DNA of 64,000 bases, from assembly GCA_034231615.1 (NCBI GenBank), contig CM067298.1, positions 29,270,127-29,334,126 on the forward strand. Direction: 5' to 3'. Below the pieces are notes generated by a model. It saw only the letters and a list, made by a program, of their open reading frames with translations. It was not told the origin of the DNA and did not search any database. Source of the DNA: Meghimatium bilineatum (lineage: Eukaryota; Mollusca; Gastropoda; Stylommatophora; Philomycidae). The translations under genes were made by a program, and so were the position numbers. Positions 27,501-33,921 of the stretch are shown here, one piece after another; the first letter of the stretch is position 1, and each line of letters begins with the position of its first letter.

Positions 27501-30500
27501 TGCTTAGCACATCAGCCATCTATGTGTATATACAATCAGGATTTCAGTCAGTTGTTGATTGTAGCTTCTTTGGATCTTCCTAGAAAGGACACTCTTTCCT
27601 CCCACTCCCTGGTCACTCCCATCACTATTGTTTTCTGAACATGGTTATTGTCTCTTTCAGCACTATCTTCATCACTTTGTAGTGTTTTCATACTAATAAA
27701 ATCAACTCAGCTTCCACCTCTTCTCATAATTATGCAATTCACTATGGTGTTTCCACTATGGCATCAGCTCTTTCATTGCCTCTGACTCCCACATTACCTG
27801 GACAGTAAATCCATGTGATATTTTGTATATGTGCGTTGTCAAAAGTGGTGACCCACTCCTAACTTACTATATGACTTTGTATCTCATGCTGGCTTCTGAA
27901 CACTATATTAAAGAAAAAGCTAGTTTTTTTCGGTCATATTAAGAGGCACGACGGCATGGAGAAAGTGTTAATGGAGGGGATGATAGAAGGCAACAGGAGC
28001 AAAGTCCGACCGCCGTTTGACAAAAGACATTCAAGAATGCCTGTGGATGTCACTGGAAGATGCAGGGCAACTTGCTCAAGACCGCAGAGAATTCAAGAGA
28101 TCCATAGGAAAGATTACGTTCTGGAAAGAAAATGTCACTTGATGATGATGATCTCATGCAACATCTGTAGGCGTCTGATATAATTACTGTTATTTGTTAG
28201 TGCTTTCGTTAAAAGTCAAGTGAGACCTGTTTGATTCATATCTGTTTGTTTCTCTTACAACTGAGCCATATATGTAAAAGATTATATTTTATAGCTTTGA
28301 GTACTACTCATTGACTTCTTGTATCATCCCTTCTGTCCTGGTGGTAACAATCATAATGTTCTCTGCCTGTATCATGATGTTTGTTAAGCATTTCTCTCCC
28401 CATTCATTGTCTCTTTCTATTTATTCCAGCACATGCCATGCACAATATGTATATAGATATATAGGGCCTATACCATATAGAATAGGAAAAATTAAAAATA
28501 GGAAATATGACAGAAAAAGAGTTGGTATAATATCATGTATCGAACATATTGAGAGACAGCAAGTAAAATGGTTTGGTCACCTTAGGAGAATGAAGCCTAA
28601 CCAAATACCAATAAGAGCATATCATACAAGAATATCCGGGCGTAAAGCCAAAGGTAGACCAAGAAAACGGTGGATAGAAAACATTAAGATAACCATGAAC
28701 AAACATGGACTAAATGCAACCTCAGCGACATATCTGGCCTTGAAACGACAGCTTAAGATACCACCCATATGCTTAACGGCAAGTGTGAATGCGATCAACA
28801 ATCATTCACCTGGGGATAGACAATAGACCATATAGAATATATATTATATATCATGCAGAAAATGTAAAAAATATTACTGATACACATATACACTTGAAAG
28901 AAATAACTCACCAGATTTTTTTGATCATCCATGGACAAAAAAGGGACATTAGGTTGAGCCATAATCCTCCTTCGAACATAGTTTGCCATTTTATCAAATG
29001 TCTGTGGCTGAGTTTTAATCTCTTCCTAACAAAAATAAAACAATTTAAAAGATACAAATTACAGCATCAAGCAGTCACTTCTAATAGCTTTACAAAACAT
29101 AAATACTTTCTTTCTAGCATGCTGCCATGACTTTGTTGCTGCCTCTTTTGTTTACCAAGAATTTTCTACCCTCTCATTTTACCAGGGTGGCATTTTGTTG
29201 CAACATCCCTAGCAGGTTGTCTGGCTACAAGAACTTGTCATATAATGGAATGCAGGTTTATGTTTTCTGATGCTTTTTCTGATAAATTTATGATGCTTTT
29301 ACTTCATTGGGAACATCATGAGGAATGTAAGAAATTACAAGCAACAAAACAACTTTGGCTCACTCAATAACTAAGGTCATGAGATACCAAAACTAAGATA
29401 TATCGATGAAACATAATAGTTGAATGAATTAAACGTGTGAATATATTTCAAATAGCAACTCAAGTCTTTAACTCCTTATTTCTATCAGCCTGCAAAACAA
29501 CCAGTTCAGCAGCTCACTTCTGCATGTAAGCCATTAAAACCTCCAATTTTATAGTTTCTTCTAAATACATAATGGCATGGCAGGAAAAACCTTACAGAGA
29601 TAAAGAGTTCAAATTTATTGAAATATTATAATGAATAGCTGAAGTCTTCAATCAAATATACATACATTAATAGGAGTAACTGATCTTTCAAGTTGTAGTT
29701 GTTCAACAGCTTGAGTCGCTGAAATAATGTATAAAAAGAAATTAATATTGTGACCTACACATTTTTACAAATAATTTTTATGTTGGATATATTTTACTAG
29801 TTACATAGAAAAATGTTATGAGGTGGGTGGGCTTATATATAGGTTAGCCTGAATAATCATTTGACAAGTCTCCACAATTGTGACTAGTCAAACATTGTTA
29901 AAAAGCTACTAAACATTTTTAATGTAATAAACAAGGTCACAAATAGCTCATTTGTGTAAAATCAAAGGATACACTTTAGATTACTCTCTATAGCTGTAAA
30001 TTTAACACAATCTAATACAGAACACATATGCTATTGCAATATATTTATAAACATTACTAGCTTAGATTAAATAAATAATTAAATAGGTCACTTAACTCAT
30101 TCACTATGTACCATCCTTAAATCAATGTAAAAGCACCATCATTTTAAACAGATTTGTCTTTAAATTGACACTCACATATTTTGCTTATTCTTTTATCATT
30201 TTCACTATTTACATGAGTTTAAGAATGGTTCTGAAGGAAAGCAGTGTATGTTAACATTACTTCTAGCATGACTGTGATGTGTTACTGTGTCAGTTTTGTT
30301 ATGTTACTGATAATATTTGGACATCTAGTATGTGATGTCATTTTTCCTTATATTTTTCGATATATATTTTCGAGAGCACTTATGTTTTGTGCATGTATAA
30401 CTATTTTATTTAGTTTGGCCACACTAATTATTTAAATTCAATCTGGTGATTATTGGCACTTAATTCTTACATTAAAGATTTAAAGGTTTAAATTTATCCT

Positions 30501-33500
30501 TCAACACAATTTTGATGAAAATGTTGATAATCCTACCAAAATTACATTGTTCAAGATGATTATTGTACAAATACTATGCTACCAATATCAAACGTGGGCA
30601 ACAACAGCGCAAGACAAAAGTAAACTCATAAAAACCGGAATGGCATGTCTGCGCAGAATCTTAGGAATATCGTTAAGAGACAGAATAAAGAACGATGACA
30701 TTAGGAAAAAATCTGGTGCAACACCGATATTAGAATACATTAAGAGACAGCAGATCAAATGGTTTTCACACGTCAGTGGTCCCCAACAAGTGATGCTACA
30801 CAAATACAATGGCCATAGACCTAGGAGTAGACCATGAAAGCATTGGACCACAAAAAATAAGGGAAGCAACAAGTACGTTGATATACAAAGCGCATGTGAA
30901 GGCCATCTCCAGAGAACCCTTCTACCCATAATGCTTCAAGGCAAAAACAGATCAGTTTATAGATAGATGTTGATTAAAGTTATAGATCTACCTTGAGTTT
31001 TCAAGAGAACTATTTCCACTATTAGGTGAATAACAAACATACCGGCAATTGAAGCAATATAGGGGCTACCTAGATGGGCCTATTATACATTTGTCTGTAA
31101 ATAGATTATCTACAAAACTGATAGGTGTCCTACAGTTTGAATGAAAGTTATTGATTCGGAAGCATGCTAAATTCACATTTCATGTTATAAAGAAAAATTA
31201 TGTGTATAGGCTATATTATATTTTACTGTTAAAATTAATTTTTAAATATTAAAATTCAGATATTTCAAAATACATTTATGGTAACCATATTTTGTGTCCA
31301 TTTCTGTTTAAAATTAAATATACAAACCCTATTAGGCCTACATTACACTTTAAAAATAGTTAGAAGTAGACCCACTATTTATTTTTCCAATGATGGATGT
31401 ACAACAATAACAAAATCTAAAAAACAAACTGTCAAAAACCCTAAAAAAAGTTAATTGTGACAGTACTTTAAGCAATATTATAATGAGACTTTAATGTTTC
31501 AAAAACTAGACTACTGTCATAATTAATTTCCTTACCATCTTCCTGAGAAATTGGAGCAAATAGTGACAAAGGGCCCAAAACTTTATCCATTCCATTCTGA
31601 ATTCCTGACTGTAACAGATAGAAAAAAACAACTTTTAAATATTTTATTGGATAATGCTATTCATTCTATTGTTCTCTTCTGCATTCATTCTCAAACTCCT
31701 GCTAATTATTTGAATATAGGCTTAGTCCAAGGAACAGAACAATAGGCTTACTGCATGCTAACAATTTCTGCTATAGGCCCTAATATTTTTGACATTAGTC
31801 GCATGCAGCTAAAAACTTCTCTCTGTTATTTTTTGTCTCTACCAACTAAACCTAATGTAACTAAGTATTCATTGCATCTTCTTATTACAAACATCAACAA
31901 CAATGAATGTTTCATTCTTATAAACATAATATTCAATTTTACAATGGCCTAATTTCAGCTTCTCCTCAAAATTTTCAACAATATAAACACAAATTTATGA
32001 AGTATAGCGCAACCCATTAGAAACAAAAACGGGACAAGATTACCATCTAATACGTAAACCAATAATGTCCTTGGAATTTTCTTTACCCATGTTTCACTTC
32101 GATTATCAGAACTAACTCTATTAATATCTTCCTAAGTGTTAACATTCACTTGCTGTATAGGAAGATCTTAATTTTCTTGTATAATCTTAATATCGTACCA
32201 AATGATATTTGTTATTACTGTATACCGGGTATATTGTACACAGATTTACTATCAAATGTGCACACCTTAGTTATACCTATAACATTTACAGAATTTCTGT
32301 ACTTTGACCAGAATACACTCAGGTGCATATATTAAGTTTTGTATATACATTTAGAAGTTATGTTATATATAGAATATCAATTTCGAGTCATTACCAAGCC
32401 CGTAGATTAGGGATTCAACCCCCCCCCCCAATCCAAACGTGTGCAAGTGTGGATATATGTGGCTATGTTGATAGCAATACATACAGCTGTGAAAAGGTCA
32501 TGCATGTTTCCCAGTTCTCTCCTACTAGCCTACTAGCAATATGGATACAGAAGTCAACTGTTCAGTGGTAAAACACTGTCCCTATTAGATACCATGTTGA
32601 AGTCAGATGTGTCTGGCCATTGACAAATCCAGTAGGACCATTGGCCTTCTACAGAAGAGATTCAGTGGGAGTTTAAGAAAAAAATTAGTACTGGGAAACA
32701 AGCCAAAAAGTAGTTAAATTCCCTTTCTCCCTTAATCATGTCCCAAAAGAAGGTCACCAAAATGAAATGAAAATTAGGAAAATGCTTGTGAATACAAGAA
32801 AAATACCTTTTTTAGGTAAACCCCCCCCCCCTCTAACCAAAATTATCTTACAGCCATTTTCTATTGTCTTTCCCCAGGTGAATGATGGTTGATCTCATTC
32901 ACACTTGCCGTTAAGCGTAGGGGTGGGAGCTTAAGCTGTCTTTCCAAGGTCAGATCTGTCGCTGTGGTTGTATTTAGTCCATGTTTGTTCAAGTCTATCT
33001 TGATGTTTTCTATCCACAGATTTCTTGGTCTGTCTTTGGCCGTACGCCCGGATATTCTTTTGTGATATGCTCTTATTGGTATTTGGTTTGGCTTCATTCT
33101 CATAAGGTGACCGAACCATTTTACTTGCTGTCTCTCAACATGTTCAATACATGATATTATACCAACTATTTTCCTAATTTCTTCATTTCTGATTGTATCT
33201 AGTTTGGTAACCATTACAGCTTTTCTCAGCCACTTCATTTCACATGTGACGATTTTTCTTTGCTGCAAAGCTGTTAAGACCATGTTTGACATTGGTAGCA
33301 GCGTTGGTATAAAAATTGTAGATATTATCTCTTTTTTTATTTCCATCTTGATCTTTGGGTGAAGAAATAATGATTTGGGTTGGCCAGAAAACTAACACCA
33401 TATTTTGCCTTCAGGGTGTTGTCTACACCGCTCCATATTAGGCCATATTAGCCATTGTCAAAATACACAAATTTAGAGTTATTTTGTGTTGAAATCCGTA

Positions 33501-33911
33501 ATGATCTTTCTGTAAGTTGACAGGTAGGCCAATATGATTCATTATAGTAAAACATACCTAAGCAATTACACACAATACATAGGTCTATATGCCTAAATCA
33601 GATAAAACAGAAAACTATATTTAATGATATTAGGCCCTATTGTCCAAAAACTGATAAAACCTAATATAAATATCACTTACATGATCAAAATAAGTCCACT
33701 TCAAAGGATATATGTCATTATTTCTTTCAGGTTTGCCATAAACAGATGAGCCATAATTGGCTAATTTTACAAAATCTTGAAACGGATGAATAGAATGTTC
33801 TTTTTCTCCAACGGCTGGCATTTTGTTTTAGGCCTATCTGCCAATCAGCAAGCTTGACATAAAACCATAACAAATAGCATCTTTCAAAATATGTAGCTGA
33901 TGCAAGATGTC
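3472..33911 (-). CDS. CCDC87-like coiled-coil protein gene, 12-13 coding exons
   Basis: Reconstructed from minus-strand exons bounded by AG acceptors and GT donors: 33681-33911 (start ATG at 33821), 31536-31608, 29666-29718, 28912-29025, 25890-25961, 15621-15717, 13434-13515, 12952-13054, 8475-8546, 5264-5315, optional 5163-5189, 4312-4424 and 3472-3588 (stop TGA). Every junction keeps phase, giving about 362 residues, or 371 with the optional exon. The first half has the layout I associate with vertebrate CCDC87: GPLSLF, then a helical stretch, then KELNRR..EKLFHHYLHKA and RGVF..ANMSRL. CCDC87 is known from male germ cells and cilia/flagella, so such a role here is inference. Vertebrate CCDC87 is much longer, so exons may be missing or the insect protein is short. 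The introns hold LINEs, a Merlin and a mariner. The C-terminal half is not recognised. Confidence 0.6.
3625..4260 (+). repeat. unclassified dispersed repeat, copy 1
   Basis: Homologous to 45465-46030 in the same orientation and to 30970-31460 in reverse. Shared landmarks are AAATAGTACTTCTAA, CAGTTTTGTAGATAAT and ATGTTTGTTATTC. No ORF and no clear inverted ends. It lies between the last two exons of the minus-strand gene. Confidence 0.65.
4312..4424 (-). CDS. CCDC87-like exon
   Basis: The acceptor is ATAAATTATAG and the donor TTTCAG|GTATGA. It is 113 bp; of three frames only the phase-compatible one is open. It encodes SRLSDMEIVFVLFNYIWDLY followed by QHWDGFDQKCNMSKLFQ. Confidence 0.6.
4600..4955 (+). 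mobile_element. LINE C-terminal fragment
   Basis: Reads EMWFYRRMMRIP, then SFFGHFMRQGGLENIVTTGK and NRDRG, the usual post-RT region of RTE-like LINEs. It ends in a GATGATGATGATGATG tail at about 4935-4952. Stops interrupt it. Related fragments lie at 9690-9890, 17690-17945, 34445-35515 and 37470-38410. Confidence 0.75.
5163..5189 (-). CDS. possible 27-bp microexon
   Basis: Between TTTTGTAG and a strong donor G|GTAAGTT lie 27 bp that keep the frame (LIFIKKRN). The preceding intron would be only 74 bp, far shorter than the others. Skipping it also keeps frame. Confidence 0.25.
5264..5315 (-). CDS. CCDC87-like exon
   Basis: The acceptor is TAAATATTGCAG and the donor CCCAA|GTGAGT. It is 52 bp. 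In phase with the previous exon it reads SFIQDQAKSQRDHTICP and leaves one base. All three frames are open, so the frame comes only from phase. Confidence 0.55.
5320..5929. other. intron sequence, nothing recognised
   Basis: AT-rich intron between the exons at 5264 and 8475 of the minus-strand gene. No bounded repeat seen. Confidence 0.4.
5930..8060 (-). mobile_element. decayed LINE with RNase H domain
   Basis: On the minus strand, weak RNase H pieces can be read near 7700 (MRMETEAVKEAIN) and near 7500 (FCLGHAGVESNKRADRLA). The 3' part (5930-6250) is repeated at 9391-9665 and ends in TTTCATCATC. Many stops and frame changes. An intronic insertion in the CCDC87-like gene. Confidence 0.6.
8061..8470. 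other. intron sequence, nothing recognised
   Basis: No ORF or repeat boundary supported here. Confidence 0.3.
8475..8546 (-). CDS. CCDC87-like exon, basic coiled-coil
   Basis: The acceptor is TTTGTGTTATAG and the donor GAG|GTAAGC. It is 72 bp, phase 0. It encodes SRRKHQKVKINRLEHEIKE after MDSSF, a charged helix likely to form coiled coil. Confidence 0.65.
8550..9390. other. AT-rich intron sequence
   Basis: A short stretch at 8780-8830 (ATTACTTAGAATTAGCATAGATAG) nearly repeats 8085-8110. Otherwise nothing recognised. Confidence 0.35.
9391..9665 (-). mobile_element. LINE 3' end, second copy
   Basis: Closely matches 5930-6230, starting with the shared GATGATGAAATAATCCCTT on the plus strand. 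No coding frame survives. Confidence 0.6.
9690..10260 (+). mobile_element. decayed LINE fragments
   Basis: 9745-9890 reads SIISNIRGRQSRFLGHVLRR and GKIKGRRDRGRER, a post-RT LINE region. 10195-10250 reads TDSILMIRKIQAGS, like the RNase H core of I-type LINEs. Two different fragments are probably joined here. Confidence 0.5.
10261..10336. repeat. 4-bp microsatellite at a LINE 3' end
   Basis: Runs of CAGC, CAGT and TTAG units (GTTAGTTAGTTAGTTA). It abuts the 3' end of the minus-strand LINE at 10337-12460, so it is probably that element's tail. Confidence 0.8.
11070..11591 (-). pseudogene. LINE RT C-terminal segment
   Basis: A 173-residue open segment reading MKYLRVMLDRSLSFKDHVDH, then KGLATIKFMAA and LDRIQNEAMQIILGC, the part of R1/I reverse transcriptases after the catalytic YADD. 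It belongs to the decayed element around it and is not a separate gene. Confidence 0.75.
11930..12160 (+). mobile_element. nested LINE 3' end carrying an inverted host fragment
   Basis: Same family as 27905-28155 and 43160-43275: GMIEGNRSKGRPG at the start, then RREFKRSI-like sequence, and a TGATGATGATG end. Where the other copies read GGAAAGATTAC/TGTTCTGG, this one carries 48 bases at about 12070-12117. These are the exact reverse complement of 11721-11768 in the surrounding LINE. Confidence 0.75.
12952..13054 (-). CDS. CCDC87-like exon, Ser/Thr-rich
   Basis: The acceptor at ATATAGTTAG gives an open 103-bp exon, and the donor is AGG|GTATGA. An acceptor four bases upstream would run into a stop. 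It encodes DIKMSAAAQNSDAEVSPRST and a Thr-rich end; probably a disordered linker. Confidence 0.55.
13434..13515 (-). CDS. CCDC87-like exon
   Basis: The acceptor is CAATTTTTCAG and the donor GATCT|GTAAGT. It is 82 bp and is open only in the frame that accepts the single base left by the previous exon. It encodes LNNRGVFSGPANMSRLKVQL and ALEAGD. RGVF plus SRL is the second CCDC87-like block. Confidence 0.72.
13550..13930 (-). mobile_element. LINE 3' fragment with internal inversion
   Basis: The minus strand reads CLPKIHLYGELEKSTR (13608-13700), as in the LINE tail at 58080-58560. From about 13790 the homologous sequence continues in the opposite orientation, through CAAATGGTCGTCATCACTTG. The switch point is a 68-bp hairpin at 13725-13792. 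Confidence 0.65.
13725..13792. repeat. hairpin-forming inverted repeat
   Basis: Arms CATCAGAATAGTGTC and GACACTATTCTGATG enclose an inner ATAGGGA..TATCCCTA stem. The symmetry extends further out with mismatches. Confidence 0.8.
13931..15227. other. intron sequence with a weak direct repeat
   Basis: ATAAAACAT(GT)AGATGTCAC followed by GGTCCATTCAA occurs near 14701 and again near 14890. No coding exon or element found. The open frame at 14135-14356 has no family resemblance. Confidence 0.35.
15236..15399. mobile_element. hAT-type MITE
   Basis: 164 bp starting CAGTGCCAGATTTAGAC and ending with an imperfect inverse (CCTGTACTG). The interior is rich in GGGGCCCTAA. The flanks GGAGGAAA (15228-15235) and GGAGGAAG (15400-15407) match at 7 of 8 positions, as expected for an aged 8-bp hAT target duplication. 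Confidence 0.6.
15621..15717 (-). CDS. CCDC87-like exon
   Basis: The acceptor is TTGTGTTGAACAG and the donor CAAG|GTGAAT. It is 97 bp and leaves one base. It encodes a helical segment with EENKELNRRIAVHIVTVCEK and FHHYLHKAQ. Confidence 0.72.
15720..16662. other. intron sequence
   Basis: The plus-strand open frame at 16142-16492 has no recognisable domain and is probably chance. Two stretches (15880-15935 and 16436-16495) share TATATCTCT and the following TCCACCTTTTC, so a small local duplication may be present. Confidence 0.35.
16663..16812 (+). mobile_element. tRNA-derived SINE (family 1), copy 1
   Basis: The head resembles a tRNA promoter: A box-like TGGCCGAGAGGTTAGAA and B box GAGTTCGATCCC, 50 bp apart. 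The body GATATTAGACATCTAATTG matches the element at 21425-21550. The arms do not pair as in a working tRNA. Confidence 0.7.
16813..17689. other. intron sequence, nothing recognised
   Basis: No exon, element boundary or RNA gene supported. Confidence 0.3.
17690..17945 (+). mobile_element. LINE C-terminal fragment
   Basis: Reads RMMRIQWIDIEHNE and HIIRKQFTLFGCMRRGRVEK, the same region as 4600-4955, with several stops. Confidence 0.6.
18020..18132 (+). mobile_element. SINE (family 2), degraded copy
   Basis: Matches the well-bounded copy at 35295-35426: shared GCGCATAA(T/C)GGT(A/G)GCACA, ACGCTCC and GGAGCGAA ends. Confidence 0.6.
18410..18713. repeat. G-run-rich segment next to the Merlin transposase
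   Basis: Several runs of 8 or more G (about 18560, 18611, 18648) and repeats of GGTAGTTTGTxTCAGAGTG at 18429-18540. The runs could form quadruplexes. It immediately follows the transposase stop and may be element 3' sequence. Confidence 0.5.
18714..19526 (-). CDS. Merlin (IS1016/ISXO2-like) transposase
   Basis: An open frame of 270 residues with the ISXO2/IS1595 DDE fold: a zinc-ribbon-like N-terminus (CCALGH..MCSDC), then first Asp in KIVKIDESLF, second Asp in TIYSDSWKGY, and the acidic residue in MVERMWGSTKWRNKKHRGT. No internal stop or frameshift. The upstream frame stays open to about 19560 and reads LIHKYGILPSKK, which is typical of Merlin N-termini. The listed start is a TTG, so the true start may lie in an upstream exon or upstream ATG that is lost. 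I could not find the inverted repeats. The enzyme family cuts and pastes DNA with 8-9 bp target duplications. It lies in an intron of the CCDC87-like gene. Confidence 0.88.
   Translation of the reverse strand: MPSKKCCALGHSMKVNFYADGRIRWMCSDCQHRQRAEIQSCTCLQNTKLALVDVIHFVYYWAMETNSIKWCVREVHINKNIVVEWNAFLCEVCVSALLKVQDGRIGGEDKIVKIDESLFSKQKNNVGRVSKQQWIFGVVCRETGQVFLVSVPNRNATTLFQAIVANVEVGSTIYSDSWKGYKSADIEASGFEHYRVNHRYNFVDRETGLHIQMVERMWGSTKWRNKKHRGTARQHLKTYLVEFMWRTRLPAGKDPFETILEDIKSYWPPA
19527..19785. other. sequence between Merlin ORF and mariner
   Basis: Probably the 5' flank of the Merlin element, split from its upstream part by the mariner insertion at the TA at 19784. The open frame here mixes mariner end and flank and is not a gene. 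Confidence 0.4.
19786..21120 (+). mobile_element. complete mariner transposon
   Basis: 1335 bp with perfect 30-bp terminal inverted repeats starting CGAGGGGGAGTCAATAAGTA, flanked by TA at 19784-19785 and 21121-21122. It encodes one uninterrupted transposase. Identical ends and an intact frame indicate recent insertion. Confidence 0.96.
19950..21020 (+). CDS. mariner transposase (D,D34D)
   Basis: 356 residues from the ATG at 19950; an upstream in-frame ATG at 19923 would add nine. The N-terminal paired helix-turn-helix covers roughly residues 10-110 (FLWAKGLPAKDIHKEM, and AAIGCSHGSAYSIMHDRL). The linker WVPRQLTDEHK resembles the mariner WVPHxL signature. The catalytic triad is Asp in ITGDESWVHHY, Asp in LLHDNARPHTAR about 93 residues later, and Asp in YSPDLAPSDFHLFG after 34 residues. 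All catalytic and length features are intact, so activity is plausible. It excises and inserts the element at TA sites in the nucleus. Confidence 0.95.
   Translation: MATVLTECTINEQRAVVRFLWAKGLPAKDIHKEMLPVYADNCLSRKAVHSWVNKFSQGRSKIVDEIRSGRAVEIATDTSVQRVEEMIRGDRRVAIDAVAAAIGCSHGSAYSIMHDRLKFKKVCSRWVPRQLTDEHKMNRLGLSLEHLCQYANEGEDMMNRIITGDESWVHHYQPESKRASMQWKHPSSPCVQKFKVTPSAGKVMLTVFWDCQGVLLTNFKKKGDNVNSESYCEVLSVLRDAIRRKRPGLLTRGVLLLHDNARPHTARLTQEKIKNLGWKILEHPPYSPDLAPSDFHLFGPLKTHLGGKHFATDAEVECEVKMWLKKQSTQFYAAGLGGLIKRWDKCINVGGNYVEK
21123..21424. other. short AACTTGTTTTAACA repeats
   Basis: Four imperfect units of AAAACTTGTTTTAAC lie between 21165 and 21235, then unique sequence. Confidence 0.5.
21425..21550 (+). 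mobile_element. tRNA-derived SINE (family 1), copy 2
   Basis: Degraded head with B box-like CAGGTTCAAGTACC and the shared body GATATTAGACATTGATTG, followed by AATATTTGAATGTAGTCG as in copy 1. It abuts the LINE at 21560. Confidence 0.6.
21560..23090 (-). mobile_element. 5'-truncated RTE-like LINE
   Basis: Contains the RT and C-terminal region but no endonuclease. The 3' end shows short CATGA-type repeats (CACATGACATGACACATG). The 5' break at about 23090 is the usual truncation of incomplete reverse transcription. Confidence 0.85.
21573..23084 (-). CDS. LINE reverse transcriptase (truncated ORF)
   Basis: 503 uninterrupted residues. RT motifs in order: KGKAPGNDGLTTEMIHAGG, NYRTIALISQASKIMLNII, AGFRSGRGTRDHIL, FIDYSQAFDCVQH (first catalytic Asp), GVRQGCTLSPYLFNIY, and LRYADDTVLLSND (catalytic Asp pair). 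Then the post-RT region FEYLGANINGAG, YGCETWTLSK, LFGHIKRHN and the basic RRRGRPRRRW. The N-terminal apurinic-type endonuclease is missing, so the copy cannot complete retrotransposition by itself. RTE/CFDP2-type affiliation is inference. Confidence 0.9.
   Translation of the reverse strand: MFYTKEEVRYAIESLKKGKAPGNDGLTTEMIHAGGETGIKIYHKLCCKIWESGTWPDEWKKSLYIPLPKKGDLQICSNYRTIALISQASKIMLNIIMQRIKQKLEMEINETQAGFRSGRGTRDHILNMRLIIEKCREFSTDLHMCFIDYSQAFDCVQHQQLWEIMNSMGFPRHLIHLIEELYQDQKAAVKLEDDLSEWFEVQSGVRQGCTLSPYLFNIYAESIMRNVREDIHNTDYHALKIGGFLIPELRYADDTVLLSNDIKRLEQLIKNTKKYSEAQNLYLNTQKTKIMSTDITTQQPKIRIDNTEIECVDKFEYLGANINGAGDCMAEIRKRLAMAYCKITRLKNIWKNNKIETKVLMLRTFIFPVATYGCETWTLSKTAAKKINAFELKCYRKILRISWKDKIRNSDIINTLNIPEYWLLNTITKRKLRLFGHIKRHNCLERQIMEGRVPGKRRRGRPRRRWTDDIKDNMNTSLENARQREVQRVHWEDNVLEGIRHMT
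23091..23349. other. unassigned sequence between LINEs
   Basis: No motif recognised. Confidence 0.3.
23350..23640 (+). mobile_element. LINE C-terminal fragment (D family)
   Basis: Reads LCYQCQTKG..LQRETKCLREVSRVTKQGK and KIKWFGHIRRVNS, parallel to 30530-30965 and 52282-52770. Confidence 0.65.
23640..24173 (+). mobile_element. LINE RNase H fragment (same family as 1-470)
   Basis: RNase H motifs in order: SSIRMEIEGVTAAL (Glu), VILTDYKN (Asp), then WIYRPGYAGVSGNKRADLLA. Stops break it. Interrupted downstream by the hAT element at 24174. Confidence 0.75.
24174..24341. mobile_element. hAT-type MITE
   Basis: 168 bp starting CAGGGCCGGTCTTAGG and ending GTTAGGGTCGGCCCTG, with a perfect 8-bp target duplication GTTCCAAT (24166-24173 and 24342-24349). 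No ORF. Ends and duplication length are diagnostic of hAT. Confidence 0.9.
24560..24645 (-). mobile_element. LINE tail fragment
   Basis: The minus strand reads YMEELAQNRSTWCSTVK, which matches the WEELAQNRSTWRSKIK of the element at 58080-58560. Confidence 0.6.
24755..25035 (-). mobile_element. LINE tail unit (SPGDRQ family), partial
   Basis: Shares the terminal ATTGTCTGT(C)..CAGGTG on the plus strand and the downstream reading RP.K.W...K.IK with units at 32858, 56284 and 63425. Truncated on its 5' side at about 25035. Confidence 0.65.
25036..25479. other. unassigned AT-rich sequence
   Basis: No coding or repeat feature supported. Confidence 0.3.
25480..25640. repeat. short imperfect repeats with CATAGGCCTAATG
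   Basis: The core (G)ACATAGGC(C)TAATG preceded by GCACTC occurs at about 25480 and 25510, and a third form at about 25600. Confidence 0.5.
25890..25961 (-). CDS. CCDC87-like exon
   Basis: The acceptor is ATATTTTCAG and the donor CTA|GTAAGT. It is 72 bp, 24 codons, phase 0. It encodes AAIIMGEVNGIWPDIRRQTD and four more residues. Confidence 0.7.
26022..26111. mobile_element. TTAA-flanked palindromic MITE (tentative)
   Basis: TTAA at both ends of 82 bp. The left end CTCTTAGTTGACCAGGGACA is inverted imperfectly on the right (GTCCACTGGGATGGGAG). The centre AAATGACA..TGTCATTT is also palindromic. Confidence 0.4.
26112..27539. other. intron sequence, nothing recognised
   Basis: Lies between the CCDC87-like exons at 25890 and 28912. 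No exon, element end or RNA gene supported. Confidence 0.35.
27540..27900 (-). mobile_element. LINE RNase H fragment
   Basis: The minus strand reads ITWIYCPGNVGVRGNERADA near 27820-27770, the last RNase H motif, as in the elements at 1-470 and 23640. Confidence 0.65.
27905..28155 (+). mobile_element. LINE 3' end
   Basis: Reads KKKLVFFGHIKRHDGMEKVL and MEGMIEGNRSK, then a degraded tail ending TGATGATGATGAT. Same family as 11930-12160 and 43160-43275. Confidence 0.75.
28500..28826 (+). mobile_element. LINE tail unit (SPGDRQ family), partial
   Basis: Reads IISCIEHIERQQVKWFGHLR, then AKGRPRKRWIENIK and ends NHSPGDRQ and a stop at GACAATAG. The 5' side differs from the full units, so it is truncated. 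Confidence 0.75.
28912..29025 (-). CDS. CCDC87-like exon
   Basis: The acceptor is TTTTTGTTAG and the donor CTG|GTGAGT. It is 114 bp with 38 open codons, phase 0 at both ends. It includes FDKMANYVRRRIMAQPNVPF. One of the clearest exons of the gene. Confidence 0.72.
29666..29718 (-). CDS. CCDC87-like exon
   Basis: The acceptor is TTATTTCAG and the donor AAT|GTATGT. It is 53 bp; the carried base plus CG gives Ala. It encodes TQAVEQLQLERSVTPIN and ends in phase 0. Confidence 0.6.
29730..30480. other. intron sequence
   Basis: TTAACTCATTCACTATG at about 30098 resembles the ends of the TTAA-flanked elements, but no partner end was found. Confidence 0.3.
30530..30965 (+). mobile_element. LINE C-terminal fragment (D family)
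   Basis: Reads KLIKTGMACLRRILGISLRD, RIKNDDIRKKSG and ILEYIKRQQIKWFSHVSG, parallel to 52282-52770. Stops follow. Confidence 0.75.
30970..31460 (-). repeat. unclassified dispersed repeat, copy 3
   Basis: On the minus strand it aligns with copies at 3625 and 45465 (AAACAGAAATGGACA, ATCAGTTTTGTAGATAAT, ATGTTTGTTATTC). It starts directly after a LINE tail. Confidence 0.6.
31536..31608 (-). CDS. CCDC87-like exon
   Basis: The acceptor is TCTGTTACAG and the donor G|GTAAGG. It is 73 bp, enters in phase 0 and leaves one base over. It encodes SGIQNGMDKVLGPLSLFAPI and four further residues. GPLSLF is the segment most like CCDC87. Confidence 0.65.
31620..32857. other. 5' intron sequence of the CCDC87-like gene
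   Basis: Contains C runs at about 32411 and 32821. No exon found. Confidence 0.3.
32858..33375 (-). mobile_element. LINE tail unit (SPGDRQ family), full unit
   Basis: About 517 bp. The minus strand reads MEIKKEIISTIFIPTLLPMS, EMKWLRKAVMVTKLD, RQQVKWFGHLMRMKPNQIPI and ends NHHSPGERQ. Its 5' edge (TTCTTCACCCAAAGATCAAG) coincides with the edges of the units at 56284-56775 and 63425-63945. Confidence 0.8.
33681..33911 (-). CDS. CCDC87-like exon with start codon
   Basis: The acceptor TTTTCAG ends at 33912. Ninety bases of 5' UTR precede the ATG at 33821. Then 47 codons run to a donor GTAAGT at 33680. The protein starts MPAVGEKEHSIHPFQDFVKL and ends KWTYFDH. Ends in phase 0. Confidence 0.65.
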
Positions 33912-33921
33912 CTGAAAATGA